From Fodinicola acaciae (GTDB lineage Bacteria; Actinomycetota; Actinomycetes; Mycobacteriales; HKI-0501): a DNA stretch of 64,000 bases. Shown in pieces: positions 8,866 through 17,813 of the stretch. The stretch lies in contig NZ_WOTN01000001.1 in assembly GCF_010993745.1 (NCBI RefSeq), forward strand, positions 437,235-501,234, written 5' to 3'. Position 1 is the stretch's first letter; each line of letters starts with the position of its first letter. The position numbers and the translations under genes are program-made. The notes beneath the pieces were generated by a model that did no database searches, was not told where the DNA came from, and saw only the letters and a list, made by a program, of their open reading frames with translations.

Positions 8866-8979
8866 CTTTCGTCAGACGCTTCGAGCCTGCCGGCGGTGCA
8901 CCGTACGACCCAGACCACCGCTGTTACTGGTCCTGGCAGAGCCACGATGTCGCCGCCCCGATCGGGGAGGATCAGCGGC

Positions 8980-9807
8980 GTGGACACACCGGATCTGAGT
9001 GGTTTCCTGCAGTCGCGGCGCGCGCTCGCCGATCCGGCGCGGGTCGGCAGCCCCGGTGGCTCGCGGCGGCGCGTTCGCGGGTTGCGGCGCGAGGAGGTGG
9101 CGCGGCTGGCCGGGATCAGCGTCGAATACTACGTACGGCTGGAGCAGGGGCGCGCGACCAAGCCGTCCGACCAGGTCCTCGACGCGCTGGCGGGGGCGTT
9201 GGAGCTCGACGACATCGAGCGCGCGCATCTGCACGACCTGGCCGCGCCGCTGCGCCGCCGGCAGCCGCGCGTGCCGCGGTCGGTGCGGCCGCAGCTCGGC
9301 CAGCTGGTGTCCGCGATGACCGACGTCGTCGCTCTGGTCCTGACGCACCGTTTCGACGTACTCGCCTGGAACCATCTCGCCACCCAGGCGATCCTGGATT
9401 TCCACGACATGCCGCCAAAAGACCGCAACCTGGCGCGGCTGCTGTTCCTGCATCCGGTCGCCCGCGAGCGATACGTCGACTGGGACGAGGTCGCGGCGTC
9501 GACCGTCGGCGCGTTGCGTTTCACCGCGGCGCGCCATCCCGACGACGAGCTGCTGGCCGCGCTGGTCGGCGAGCTGTCGGTGAAAAGCCAGCCGTTTCGC
9601 GAGCTGTGGGCCGTACGGCATGTGACAGTACGCACGCATGGCCGCAAGCGGCTGTTTCATCCGCTGGTCGGCCAGCTCACGCTCAACTACGAGAACTTCG
9701 CCGTGCCGGGGGATGCCGACCAGCAGCTCCTGACGCTGCACGCCGACCCCGGCAGCACCGACGAGACCAACCTGCGGCTGCTCGGCTCGTGGAGCGACCA
9801 GCGATGA
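8980..9807 (+). CDS. XRE-family regulator with MmyB-like ligand domain
   Basis: A 275-residue regulator. Residues about 5-80 form an XRE helix-turn-helix (RGLRREEVARLAGISVEYYVRLEQGR), and the rest matches the MmyB-type sensor domain found in many actinobacterial one-component regulators (FDVLAWNHLA, RLLFLHPVARERYVDW, HPLVGQLTLNYENF). GTG 8980 is chosen because ggggagg at 8964-8970 is ideally placed; the much longer open frame upstream is antisense to the hydrolase gene. Such regulators commonly control an adjacent divergent oxidoreductase or hydrolase, here the dienelactone hydrolase. Confidence 0.88.
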   Translation: MDTPDLSGFLQSRRALADPARVGSPGGSRRRVRGLRREEVARLAGISVEYYVRLEQGRATKPSDQVLDALAGALELDDIERAHLHDLAAPLRRRQPRVPRSVRPQLGQLVSAMTDVVALVLTHRFDVLAWNHLATQAILDFHDMPPKDRNLARLLFLHPVARERYVDWDEVAASTVGALRFTAARHPDDELLAALVGELSVKSQPFRELWAVRHVTVRTHGRKRLFHPLVGQLTLNYENFAVPGDADQQLLTLHADPGSTDETNLRLLGSWSDQR

Positions 9808-9847
9808 GCCTCGCCCGCAGTCGACGAGATGTGCCTGGAGACAGGCC

Positions 9848-11431
9848 CTAGTTGCCGCTGGGGGACGGGCTCGGTTGGCCGGTCGGCTCGGAGGTGGGGG
9901 CGCTGCTCGGCGTCGGCGTGATGGGACCGGTGGTCCGGCCTCCTCCGGTTCCGCCGGCGGGAGCCGTCGGCCGCGTCGGATCAGGCTGGTGTTGTGGCTG
10001 CTCAGTGGTCGTGCGCGGGGTCGATCCGGTCAGCGACGTGCCAGGTGCGACGGCGACCGTGACGACCACGGTCGCGTCGACCGGCACCTCGCCGCTGGCG
10101 CTCACCGCGACGACCGTGCCGGCAGGCGCCGTGTCGGTCGCCTTCAAGGCCTTGCCAACCCGCAGCTTGAGCGTACGAAGGACGGTGAGTGCGCGGTCGT
10201 ACGACTGGCCGACGACGCTGCCGCTGTCGAGTCGTACGTGACCGGTCGCGACCGTGAGGTGCACGGTGCTGTTCACCGCGACCGAGACGCCGGCCGCCAC
10301 GTCCTGCGCCGCGACCATGCCGGCGGCCACGCCCGGCACGTCGGCCTCGCGTACGGCGACGCGCAGGTCCGCCGCCGCGGCCGCCTGACGCGCGGTCGCC
10401 AGCGGCGCGCCGGTCATCGACGGCACCGACGTACGGCCGAGTCCTGACCAGCTCAGCAACGCGGCGGTGACCGCCAACGCCACGCAGGCGGCGAGAGCGA
10501 CGGCGACGAGTACGCCGCGCGTCCGGCGGTGCCGGGGTCGTGGCTGCGGCGCGGTCGGTGCCAGGTTGATCGGCGGCGAGACCGGAATCGCGTCGAGCGT
10601 CGCGGTCACCTCGGCTTGGTGGATCGCCGCGGCGGCGTGCGCGACGGCCGCCGCTGACGGCGGCCGCTGGTGCGCCTCCTTGCTCAGCAGCGACAACACC
10701 AGGTCGCGGAGCGCGGCGGGGACCGTCTCCGGCAGCGGCGGCGGGGCTTCCTGCAGATGCGCGATGGCGATGCTCAGCTCGTTGCCGTCGGCAAACGGTG
10801 GCCGCCCGGTCAGGCATGCGTACGCGACCGCGCCGAGCGCGTAGAGATCGGCGGAGGGCGTCACGTCGTCGCCGCGTGCCTGCTCCGGGCTCAGGTAGTG
10901 CGCCGTGCCGGTCAGCTGGCCGGCATTGGTGATTGGCGCGGCCTCGGCGACCTTCGCGATGCCGAAGTCGGCGATCTTCACCGTGTCCTCGGGGCCGATG
11001 ATGAGGTTTGCCGGTTTTACGTCCCGATGTACGACACCTTGGTCGTGCGCTGCCTGCAGCGCGGCGGCCGTCTGCTCGATGATCCGCAGCGTACGGTCGG
11101 CGTCGAGCGGACCGTTGGCGCGCAACTCCGCGGCCAGGCTGCGGCCTTCGACGTACTCCATGACCAGATACGGATCGGGATCCTCGCCGTAGTCGTGGAC
11201 CCTGACCACGCCGGGATGGTTGATCGAGGCGGCAGCCCTGGCCTCGCGCCGGAAGCGCTCGCGGAAGTCGCCGTCGGCCAGCCGCGCCGCCTGCAGCAGC
11301 TTCACCGCGACCGGCCGGTCCAGCACCTCGTCGACGGCGCGCCACACCTCGCCCATCCCGCCGCCGGCGACGCGCTCGTCCAACCGATAGCGACCGCTGA
11401 GCAGGTGTTGCACGACCACGTGACCATTCAC
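9848..11431 (-). CDS. Serine/threonine protein kinase with two PASTA domains (PknB-like)
   Basis: A 527-residue membrane kinase. The kinase domain (about 12-270) keeps all key residues: glycine loop AGGGMGEVW, VAVKLL lysine, HRDVKPAN catalytic loop, DFGIAK, and APE replaced by SPEQ as usual in bacterial Hanks kinases. A single membrane span follows (GVLVAVALAACVALAVTAAL, about 310-330), then two extracellular PASTA repeats (about 335-470) and a Pro/Thr/Ser-rich tail. Actinobacterial PknB has four PASTA repeats, so this is a shorter paralogue. It probably senses cell-wall fragments and signals inside. Start ATG with gcaggagtga in front. It lies downstream of, and in the same direction as, the nitroreductase gene. 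Confidence 0.93.
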   Translation of the reverse strand: MNGHVVVQHLLSGRYRLDERVAGGGMGEVWRAVDEVLDRPVAVKLLQAARLADGDFRERFRREARAAASINHPGVVRVHDYGEDPDPYLVMEYVEGRSLAAELRANGPLDADRTLRIIEQTAAALQAAHDQGVVHRDVKPANLIIGPEDTVKIADFGIAKVAEAAPITNAGQLTGTAHYLSPEQARGDDVTPSADLYALGAVAYACLTGRPPFADGNELSIAIAHLQEAPPPLPETVPAALRDLVLSLLSKEAHQRPPSAAAVAHAAAAIHQAEVTATLDAIPVSPPINLAPTAPQPRPRHRRTRGVLVAVALAACVALAVTAALLSWSGLGRTSVPSMTGAPLATARQAAAAADLRVAVREADVPGVAAGMVAAQDVAAGVSVAVNSTVHLTVATGHVRLDSGSVVGQSYDRALTVLRTLKLRVGKALKATDTAPAGTVVAVSASGEVPVDATVVVTVAVAPGTSLTGSTPRTTTEQPQHQPDPTRPTAPAGGTGGGRTTGPITPTPSSAPTSEPTGQPSPSPSGN

Positions 11432-11493
11432 TCCTGCGTCCGGCGCGAATCCCCGCGAGAAGGCTCACGGGATATTACCCGCACCGGCGCGGT

Positions 11494-11904
11494 CTAAACC
11501 GGATCGAAGCGGATGACCGCCGTGTGGTCGAGGTGGCGGCTGATCTCCTCGACCGGCGCGTCCAGGTCGTACGGCAGCACGGGATCGCGAAAACCGGCCT
11601 GCGGCAGATAGATCGACAGGACTCTGGCGGCCTCCGGTCCGTCGACCAGCACCGGTACGCGCTCGGTGTCGCTGCCGTCCGCGCCGTCGCGTTCGATCCG
11701 GCAGCGGCCGGCCGCGAGCAGATTGCGGACCCACGCCCGCTCACGCGTCGCCGAGCAGGCATAGTGGCGGCCGTCGACGGTGGTCACGTTGACGCCGAAC
11801 GGCCGCGGTTGTCCGCTGCGCCGGCCGGTCACCATCACGACGCGTGCCGCCGGTCTGCCTTCCGCGTACGGCACGACCGGACTGCCGCGCAGTTCTTCCA
11901 GCAC
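11494..11904 (-). CDS. Deazaflavin (F420)-dependent nitroreductase family protein
   Basis: A small (136 residues) flavin/deazaflavin-binding split-barrel protein with the family pattern VVMVTGRRSGQPRPFGVNV, DGRHYACSATRERAWVRNLLAAG. Relatives (Ddn, DUF385) use reduced F420 to reduce quinones or nitro compounds. The GTG at 11904 is preferred to the GTG at 11910 because a GGAG lies 7 bases before it. The frame is open far upstream, but that part is antisense to the TetR gene and non-coding. It is divergent from that TetR gene and shares its operator region, so it is the probable repressed target. Confidence 0.75.
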   Translation of the reverse strand: MLEELRGSPVVPYAEGRPAARVVMVTGRRSGQPRPFGVNVTTVDGRHYACSATRERAWVRNLLAAGRCRIERDGADGSDTERVPVLVDGPEAARVLSIYLPQAGFRDPVLPYDLDAPVEEISRHLDHTAVIRFDPV

Positions 11905-11913
11905 TGTCACACT

Positions 11914-11975
11914 CCAAAACGGTCCGTGGTTCCATTTTTGCCTCCGAGACGATATGGTCCGCTGGACCGTTTTGG
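11914..11975. promoter_or_regulatory. Double TetR-type operator between nitroreductase and TetR genes
   Basis: CCAAAACGGTCC (11914-11925) and GGACCGTTTTGG (11964-11975) are perfect 12-bp inverted arms 38 bp apart. Each arm also forms part of its own local dyad: GGTCC-GCT-GGACC at 11956-11968 and GGTCC-GTG-GTTCC at 11921-11933. The arrangement suits two repressor dimers covering both divergent promoters. Confidence 0.65.
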
Positions 11976-11988
11976 CAAGGAGGGCTGG

Positions 11989-12549
11989 ATGGCCGAGCGC
12001 GCCGACGTCGTACGCAACCGCAGCGCGGTCTTGGACGCCGCCACGGCGTTGTTCGCGCGCGACGACCTCGGCCACGTGACGCTGGCGCGCATCGCCGAGG
12101 CCGCTGGCGTCGGCAAGGCGACCGTCCTGCGGCATTACGGCAGCCTGGAAGGTGTGATCGAAGCAGTGCTGGCGCGACAGGTCGCGGCGGTGCAGGAGCG
12201 CGTACGCACCGGTGAGCCGCCGCTCGGTCCTGGCGGCTCGGCGGACGAGCGTGTGCACGCGTTTCTGGACACGCTGATCGACTTCGTCCTCGGCAACCGA
12301 GCGCTGATCCGCGCGATCGAGCACCGCCGGCCGGACGCGTACTACGCCAACCCGGCGAGCCAGTTCTGGATCGCCGAGCTCGGCCGCCGCATCCGCGCCG
12401 TCGACAGCGAGACCGACGCCGGCTATCGCGCGTACGTCGTGGTCACGGCCGTGCGTGCGGACGTCGTCGATTACCTGCGTACGGCCGAAAAGATGTCCGT
12501 ACGCCGGATCCGTGCCGGCTTGCACGCGCTCGTGGTCTCGGGACACTAG
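11989..12549 (+). CDS. TetR family regulator
   Basis: A 186-residue TetR protein with the DNA-binding domain in residues about 8-55 (GHVTLARIAEAAGVGKATVLRHYGSLEGVIEAVL) and a helical effector domain. ATG 11989 follows aaggagg (11977-11983). The operator at 11914-11975 lies directly upstream, so autorepression and repression of the divergent nitroreductase are likely (inference). The gene ends 4 bases into the convergent AfsR-like gene, so the two stop codons overlap. Ligand unknown. Confidence 0.88.
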   Translation: MAERADVVRNRSAVLDAATALFARDDLGHVTLARIAEAAGVGKATVLRHYGSLEGVIEAVLARQVAAVQERVRTGEPPLGPGGSADERVHAFLDTLIDFVLGNRALIRAIEHRRPDAYYANPASQFWIAELGRRIRAVDSETDAGYRAYVVVTAVRADVVDYLRTAEKMSVRRIRAGLHALVVSGH

Positions 12550-15323
12550 GCATGCACGGCGGCGACCGCCTCGGCGAGCCTGGCCTGCGCCTCCACGAGT
12601 TTCGGGTCGTCCAGGTCGGCGACGGCTTCGGTGGCGCGGCGCCACTCGGCCTGCGCGGCGGTCCACTGGCCGCACTCGAGTAGGCTTTCGCCGAGCTGCA
12701 GCCGCGCCAACGCCTCGGCGCGCTGGTCGGCGGTCAGCCGGAACAGCTCGATCGCCAGGCGCAGGCAGCGCACCGCGCGGTCGTGGCGGCCGATGCTCGC
12801 GTAGGCCTTGCCGAGGTTGTGCAGGTTGATCGCCTGCACGTTCTCGTGTCCCGGCAGCCGGCGGTTGATCTCCAACGCGCGCCGCCAGTTGGCGATCGCC
12901 GCGGAGATGTTGCCGGAGGCGAAGTCGACCTCGGCCAATGTGTCCAGCCGCGTCGCCGACAGCGACACGTTGCCGAGCTTGCCGCAGATGTCCAGCGAGC
13001 GTACGGCATAGTCCCGTGCCAGCTGGTATTCGCGCAGGTTGAGCTCGCACAATGCCAGGTTGGACAGCGCTTTGCTCTCGCCGACCGGATTTCCGGCGTC
13101 GCGGAAGATCCGGATGGCCTCGTGGAAATGCCGTTTGGCGAGGTGATATTCGCCGGTTTCGTCCTCCGCGTTGGCCAGGCCGTTGAGCAGGTGCGCGCGG
13201 AGATCGCAGTTGCGGCCGGCCACGTCCAACGCGGTGTGGTGAATGGCGAAGAAATCCTGCCAGTGCTTGCCGCGGAACGCGAACGGCTCCAGCAGCCAGG
13301 CGATTCTGCAGCAATGCTCCGGAAAACCGTGCTCGGCGGCCCATGCCACCGACTGCCGGAGCGTACGGTATTCGGTCTCGCACCACCGCAACGCGGCGGC
13401 CAGGCCGGTGAAGGTGAGCGGCGTGACGCCGTCGGCCGGCGTGCCGAGCGGCTCGGTGGCGCGGCCAGGCGAGATGAACCGATCGGCCCCGGCGAAGGTG
13501 TGCAACAGCCAGTCGAGCAGCCGGCGGTCGGCCGCGGCGGCGTCGTCTTCGGCTCGGTTGCGGCCGGCCGCGTACGACTTGAGCAGGTCGTGCAGCTCAT
13601 AGCGGTCCAGGCTGGTCTGTTCGAGCAGGTTGACCGCGGTCAGCTGATCGAGCTGGTCGCGCGTCACGGCGATCGACTGTCCGGTGACCGCGGCCGCCGC
13701 GGCGATGCTGACGCTGTCGCCGGGATAGCGGCCGAGCAGCCGGAACGTACGCGCGACCGGCTCGTGCAGCTGCTCGTACGACCAGGACAGGAGCGTGCGC
13801 AGGCTGGTGTCGTCACCGCCGCCGGCGTCGAAGGCGTCCAGCCGGTCGCCTGGTCCGCGCAGCTCGTCCAGCAGCGCCGCCAGCGAGGCGGCCGGGAAGC
13901 GCGCGGCCCGCTCGGCGAAGATCGACAGCGCCAGTGGCAGGTGCCCACACAGGTCGGCCAGCGCGGTCGCGGCGTCCGGCTCGGCGACCGTACGTTGACG
14001 GCCGATCACGTCGGCGAGCAGCTGGCTCGACTCGTCCGGCGAGAACGGCCGTACGCTCACTCTGGCGGCGCGGCCGCGCACGACCAGGCCGCGCAGCTGG
14101 TTGCGGCTGGTCACCACGGTCAGGCAGTCGGCCGCTGGCAGCAGCGGCAGCACCTGCTCGGTGTCGGCGGCGTTGTCCAGGATGACCAGCATCCGCCGTC
14201 CGGCCGTACGCGTGCGGAACAGCGCCGAGCGTGCCTCCACGTCGGCCGGCAGCATGCCGGGACCGCGGCCCTGCAGCGTACCGACCGAGTTGAGCAGCAG
14301 CTCCAGCGCGCTCTCGGTCGGCAGCGGCGCGGTGCCGCCGAAGCCGCGCAGGTTGAGATAGAGCTGGCCGTCCGGAAACCGGTCGGCGACCTGGTGAGCC
14401 CAGTGGGTGGCCAGCGTGGTCTTGCCGACACCGCCGGCGCCGTCGACCACCACGACCCGGAACCGCTGCTCGGTGAGCACCTGGTCGAGCATCGCCAGGT
14501 GGCCGGTGCGGCCGACGAAGCCGCCGGACACCGGTGGCAGCTGGTGCGGCTGCGGCACGTCTGCCGGCGCTGGCTCGACGGTCTCGCCGCCGACCGCCAA
14601 CAGGCACTGCAGCTCGGCCGCGAGGCCGGCACCGGGATCGGCGCCGAGGTTGTCGCGCAGCCGTGTGCGGATCACGTCGTACGCTGCGTACGCGTCGTCC
14701 TGCCGCCCGGCCAGGTGCAGCGCGTGCACCAGCGCGGCCCAGAGCCGCTCGCGCTGCGGATGCATCGCCGTCAGCTCGCGCAGCTCGCCGATCGTCTCGG
14801 CATAGTCGCCGGCGGCGATCTGCAGCTCCAGCCGTCGCTCGGTGACGGCCAGCCGCTCCTCCTGGATCCGCGGCACCTCGTACAGCTGCAGATGCCGCGA
14901 CCGTACGCCCGCCAACGGCGTTCCGCGCCACAGCGCCTCGGCCTCGCGGAGCAGCGCGAGCTCGTCGCCACCGGGCGTCCTGGACTGCGACACCAGCTCG
15001 CGAAACCGGAACAGGTCGACCGACTCACGCGCGATGTTGAGCCGATAGCCGCCGGCCGCTCTGGTGAGAAAATGGCCGCCGAGTTGCGACCGCAGCCGCG
15101 AGGCGAGGCTGTAGACGCTGGCCACCGCCTGCGCCGGCGGCTCGCGGTCCCACAGCACGCCGACGATGTCGTCCAGCGAGATCATCGTGCCGGCTGACAG
15201 CGCGAGCGCCGCCAGCAGGCTGCGCGCGCGGCCGCCCGGCAGCTGTACGACGGAGCCGTCGAGGCTGACGGTCACCGGACCCAGCAGCGCTATCCGTACG
15301 TCCTCAAGGGCCGACGCAGCCAT
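12546..15323 (-). CDS. AfsR/SARP-family transcriptional regulator (BTAD, NB-ARC, TPR)
   Basis: A 925-residue signal-integrating activator. Residues about 8-90 are an OmpR-like winged helix (VRIALLGPVTVSLDG), about 95-245 the bacterial transcriptional activation domain (ERLWAALVHALHLAGRQDDA), about 285-560 an NB-ARC ATPase with Walker A GAGGVGKTTLA (about 294-303) and Walker B MLVILDN, and about 640-920 TPR repeats (ALSNLALCELNLREYQLARD). AfsR-type proteins switch on secondary metabolism or differentiation, often after Ser/Thr phosphorylation; a PASTA kinase gene lies 1.1 kb away on the same strand, a suggestive neighbour. No biosynthetic cluster is adjacent, so the regulon may be remote. GAGGAG precedes the ATG. 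Its upstream region is bordered by the 28-bp array. Confidence 0.92.
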   Translation of the reverse strand: MAASALEDVRIALLGPVTVSLDGSVVQLPGGRARSLLAALALSAGTMISLDDIVGVLWDREPPAQAVASVYSLASRLRSQLGGHFLTRAAGGYRLNIARESVDLFRFRELVSQSRTPGGDELALLREAEALWRGTPLAGVRSRHLQLYEVPRIQEERLAVTERRLELQIAAGDYAETIGELRELTAMHPQRERLWAALVHALHLAGRQDDAYAAYDVIRTRLRDNLGADPGAGLAAELQCLLAVGGETVEPAPADVPQPHQLPPVSGGFVGRTGHLAMLDQVLTEQRFRVVVVDGAGGVGKTTLATHWAHQVADRFPDGQLYLNLRGFGGTAPLPTESALELLLNSVGTLQGRGPGMLPADVEARSALFRTRTAGRRMLVILDNAADTEQVLPLLPAADCLTVVTSRNQLRGLVVRGRAARVSVRPFSPDESSQLLADVIGRQRTVAEPDAATALADLCGHLPLALSIFAERAARFPAASLAALLDELRGPGDRLDAFDAGGGDDTSLRTLLSWSYEQLHEPVARTFRLLGRYPGDSVSIAAAAAVTGQSIAVTRDQLDQLTAVNLLEQTSLDRYELHDLLKSYAAGRNRAEDDAAAADRRLLDWLLHTFAGADRFISPGRATEPLGTPADGVTPLTFTGLAAALRWCETEYRTLRQSVAWAAEHGFPEHCCRIAWLLEPFAFRGKHWQDFFAIHHTALDVAGRNCDLRAHLLNGLANAEDETGEYHLAKRHFHEAIRIFRDAGNPVGESKALSNLALCELNLREYQLARDYAVRSLDICGKLGNVSLSATRLDTLAEVDFASGNISAAIANWRRALEINRRLPGHENVQAINLHNLGKAYASIGRHDRAVRCLRLAIELFRLTADQRAEALARLQLGESLLECGQWTAAQAEWRRATEAVADLDDPKLVEAQARLAEAVAAVHA

Positions 15324-15629
15324 GCCGCACTCTCCTCGGATGCACGACGCCTACACCACTCGGCCCAACCGGACGGCGCCGAAAACATACATTGCGGCAC
15401 GAGCATAGTGTCTCTGGTCAAGGAAATGGCTGGTAGCCATAACGAACCGGTCACAATGTCCGGCTCATGCTGGTGACCGAAACGCAAGTTCCGGTCGTCC
15501 GAATCTCGCGAGCGGTGAGTGTCATTCGTCATTTACTGTAGCGTCGCGTCGCGCCACTCGCGCGATGTCCGGCCACGCGGCCGTACGGTCCCGCGCCGAG
15601 ATCGTCCGCTTCGTCCACTGACGCCTTAT
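15324..15629. other. Upstream region of AfsR-like gene, no gene seen
   Basis: About 300 bp with no credible coding frame. It must contain the promoter of the AfsR-like gene, but I see no convincing -35/-10 pair. Near 15520-15560 short degenerate pieces (GTCATTCGTCATT, GCGCCACTCGCG) resemble the tandem repeat that follows and may be decayed units. Confidence 0.5.
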
Positions 15630-16078
15630 CGACGTCATTCGCCGAGCACCGCGCAAATTGCGTCATTCGCTGGCCGCCGCAGATTTGGCGTCGTTCGGCG
15701 AGTGTCGTGTAATTGGCGTCGTTCGGCGATTGCTGGCGCGGAAATGGCGTCGTTCGGCGAGTGCCGCCTGAATGGCGTCGCTCGCTGGCTGCCGCGGTTT
15801 TGGCGTCGTTCGGCGAGTGTCGTGTAATTGGTGGCAATCGCTGACCGCCGCAGAATTGGCGACACTCGCCAAGTGCCGCGTAATTGGCGTCGCTCGCCGC
15901 TGACTGCTGCGTAATTGGCGTCGTTCGGCGAGTGCCGCCTGAATGGCGTCGCTCGCTGGCTGCCGCGGTTTTGGCGTCGTTCGGCGAGTGCCGCGTAATT
16001 GGCGTCGCTCGCCGTTGGCCGCCGCGGAAATGGCGTCATTCGGCGAGTGCCGCGCGAATGGCGGCACTCGCCGGCGAG
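15630..16078. repeat. Tandem array of ~16 degenerate 28-bp units
   Basis: About 450 bp made of head-to-tail units of 28 bp (three are 31 bp), most beginning TGGCGTCGTTCGGCGAGTGC and ending in an AT-rich TAAT/GAA/TTT tail. Two sub-types tend to alternate: type A with the perfect hairpin CGGC-GAGT-GCCG, and type B with CTCGCTGGCTGCCGCGG. One A-B pair recurs almost exactly (about 15751-15806 and 15921-15976). Because 28 and 31 are not multiples of three the reading frame changes at every unit, so open frames here are accidental. It lies between the 3' end of gltX and the AfsR-like promoter region and stops right at the gltX stop codon. Confidence 0.9.
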
Positions 16079-17722
16079 TCACCGCAGCGAGCCGACGCGG
16101 CGCAGCACCTCCGGTGTCCCGAGCGCGCTCGCGACCGCGTGCAAATCGGGACTGCGCGTGGAGCCGGTGATCGCGACCCGGAAGACCTGCGCCGCCTCCC
16201 GAATCGAGCCGGGATACGCGTCCGGATTCTTCTTGTATTCCTTGGGATTCTTGGCAAACCCGTGTTTGGCGGCGAGCTCGCGGATCTGCCCGAACCACTC
16301 CTGCGGGTCGTCCACGAGCTGATAGCCGGCGACGAAGTCGGCGGCCAGCGCGCGTACGACCGCGGGGTCCAGGCCGCCGAACCGCTCGTCGGACGGATCG
16401 GTGACCGGCTGGAACAGGTCGTCGAAGAAGAATCCGTATGCCGTCCGGAAATCCGACCACACCCGCAGGTCCTTGCGCGGGTTGTCGACGCCGTCGCGCT
16501 CGACGCTGATCGCGCGCAGCGCAAGGTCGCGCTCCTTCGCCAGTACGGTCGCCAGCTCCGCGTCGTACTCGCCGGCCCAGGTGCGTACGGCGTCGAAGAC
16601 CTCGGCGCCGCTGAGCGTCGCGACGTAATCCGCGCTGATGTCCATCAGCTTGACCATGTCGACCAGCGGACCGGCGACACCACACTCGGACAGCCGCAGC
16701 GGAGCGTCCAGCGCCTCGGTGAACGGCGTGTCGGCGAGCCGGCCGTTGAGCAGGCCGCGGATGTAGTGGAGCACCGCCTCGGCCGGAAAACCGGTCTCGA
16801 TGTAGTAGTCGACGGAGGCCTCGGGGTCCTTGCGCTTGGACAGCTTGCGCTTGCTGCCGCCGTCCTGCTTCATCAGCGGCGCGACGTGCGCGTACTCGAT
16901 CGGCTCGAAGCCGAGCGCGGCGAACAGCTGCAGGTGCAGCGGCACCGAGGAGATCCACTCCTCGCCGCGGATCACCAGGTTGACGCGCATCAGGTGGTCG
17001 TCGACGACGTGCGCCAGGTGGTACGTCGGCAGCCGCGGGTCCTGGTCGGAGCTCTTCAGCAGCACGGCGTCGTTGCGGCTGGCCTCGTGCTCCAGCCGGC
17101 CGCGGATCGCGTCGACGAAATGTACGCGCTGGTTGGCCGCCTCCGCCGGCGTACGGAACCGCACCACGTACGGCACGCCGGCGTCCAGCTTCGCCCGCAC
17201 CTCCTCGGCGCTCGCGTTGCGCCACAGGGCCCACGTGCCGTAATAGCCGGTCGGCACCTTCTGCGCCTGCTGCTGCGCGGTGATCGCGGCCAGCTCGTCC
17301 TTGGTGGCGAAGCACAGGTATGCCTGGTCGCGGCGCAGCAGCTCGCGGACGTAGCTCTGGTAGATCATCGCGCGCTGCGACTGGGTGTACGGGCCGTACG
17401 AGCCGGTCTCGCCGTGCTCGTCCGGCTGCAGGCCGAAGTAGGCGAAGGCGCGGTCGAACTGCTCGACGGCTCCTTCGACCTCGCGCGCCTGGTCGGTGTC
17501 CTCGACGCGCACCAGGTAGGCACCGCCGGAGCGGCGCGCGATGTCGGCGTTGAGGGTCGCCACGTACAGTCCGCCGAGGTGCAGTGACCCGGTCGGCGAC
17601 GGTCCGAGCCGCGTCACCTTCGCCTCCGCCGGCTGCTGCCGCGGCGGATAGCGCTCCTCCCAGAACGCCGGATCCGGCAGGTCGGTGGGGAACAGGCTGT
17701 CGACGAGTGTGCGGTCCAACAT
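16079..17722 (-). CDS. gltX: Glutamyl-tRNA synthetase, long clostridial-type form
   Basis: A 547-residue class I aminoacyl-tRNA synthetase charging tRNA-Glu. The N-terminus (RLGPSPTGSLHLGG) carries the HIGH-equivalent and KRKLSKRKD the KMSKS-equivalent loop; the tRNA-Glu-specific Rossmann insertion (HLAHVVDDHLMRVNLVIRGEEW) is present. The length, the 35-residue leader before the Rossmann fold (FPTDLPDPAFWEERYPPRQ) and the KLSKR loop match the roughly 550-residue form familiar from Firmicutes rather than the roughly 490-residue actinobacterial housekeeping GltX. It could be an extra, horizontally acquired copy or a replacement. The ATG at 17722 is the only start that gives the family N-terminus; the frame upstream is antisense to a methyltransferase gene. 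Confidence 0.9.
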   Translation of the reverse strand: MLDRTLVDSLFPTDLPDPAFWEERYPPRQQPAEAKVTRLGPSPTGSLHLGGLYVATLNADIARRSGGAYLVRVEDTDQAREVEGAVEQFDRAFAYFGLQPDEHGETGSYGPYTQSQRAMIYQSYVRELLRRDQAYLCFATKDELAAITAQQQAQKVPTGYYGTWALWRNASAEEVRAKLDAGVPYVVRFRTPAEAANQRVHFVDAIRGRLEHEASRNDAVLLKSSDQDPRLPTYHLAHVVDDHLMRVNLVIRGEEWISSVPLHLQLFAALGFEPIEYAHVAPLMKQDGGSKRKLSKRKDPEASVDYYIETGFPAEAVLHYIRGLLNGRLADTPFTEALDAPLRLSECGVAGPLVDMVKLMDISADYVATLSGAEVFDAVRTWAGEYDAELATVLAKERDLALRAISVERDGVDNPRKDLRVWSDFRTAYGFFFDDLFQPVTDPSDERFGGLDPAVVRALAADFVAGYQLVDDPQEWFGQIRELAAKHGFAKNPKEYKKNPDAYPGSIREAAQVFRVAITGSTRSPDLHAVASALGTPEVLRRVGSLR

Positions 17723-17813
17723 GGGAAGAAGTCTTCTACATGCGCCTTCGCGCTCGGGCGCCGGGTCAGTTTCGTCCAAGCGGGGTGGCCGCACCGCCGT
17801 TACGGTGTGGCGA

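Noticed and set aside
12783-15197. 804-codon open frame opposite the AfsR-like gene
   Set aside because: Shadow frame of a high-GC gene; Arg/Gln/Gly-rich translation matches no family while the minus strand has clear BTAD/NB-ARC/TPR domains.
15663-16039. Repeat-rich proteins encoded in the 28-bp array (both strands)
   Set aside because: Unit lengths of 28 and 31 shift the frame each repeat, translations are Arg/Pro/Ser-rich, and open frames exist on both strands as expected from GC-rich repeats.
15630-16078. CRISPR array
   Set aside because: Units are 28 bp like many CRISPR repeats, but they are contiguous without spacers, vary from unit to unit, and no cas gene is near.
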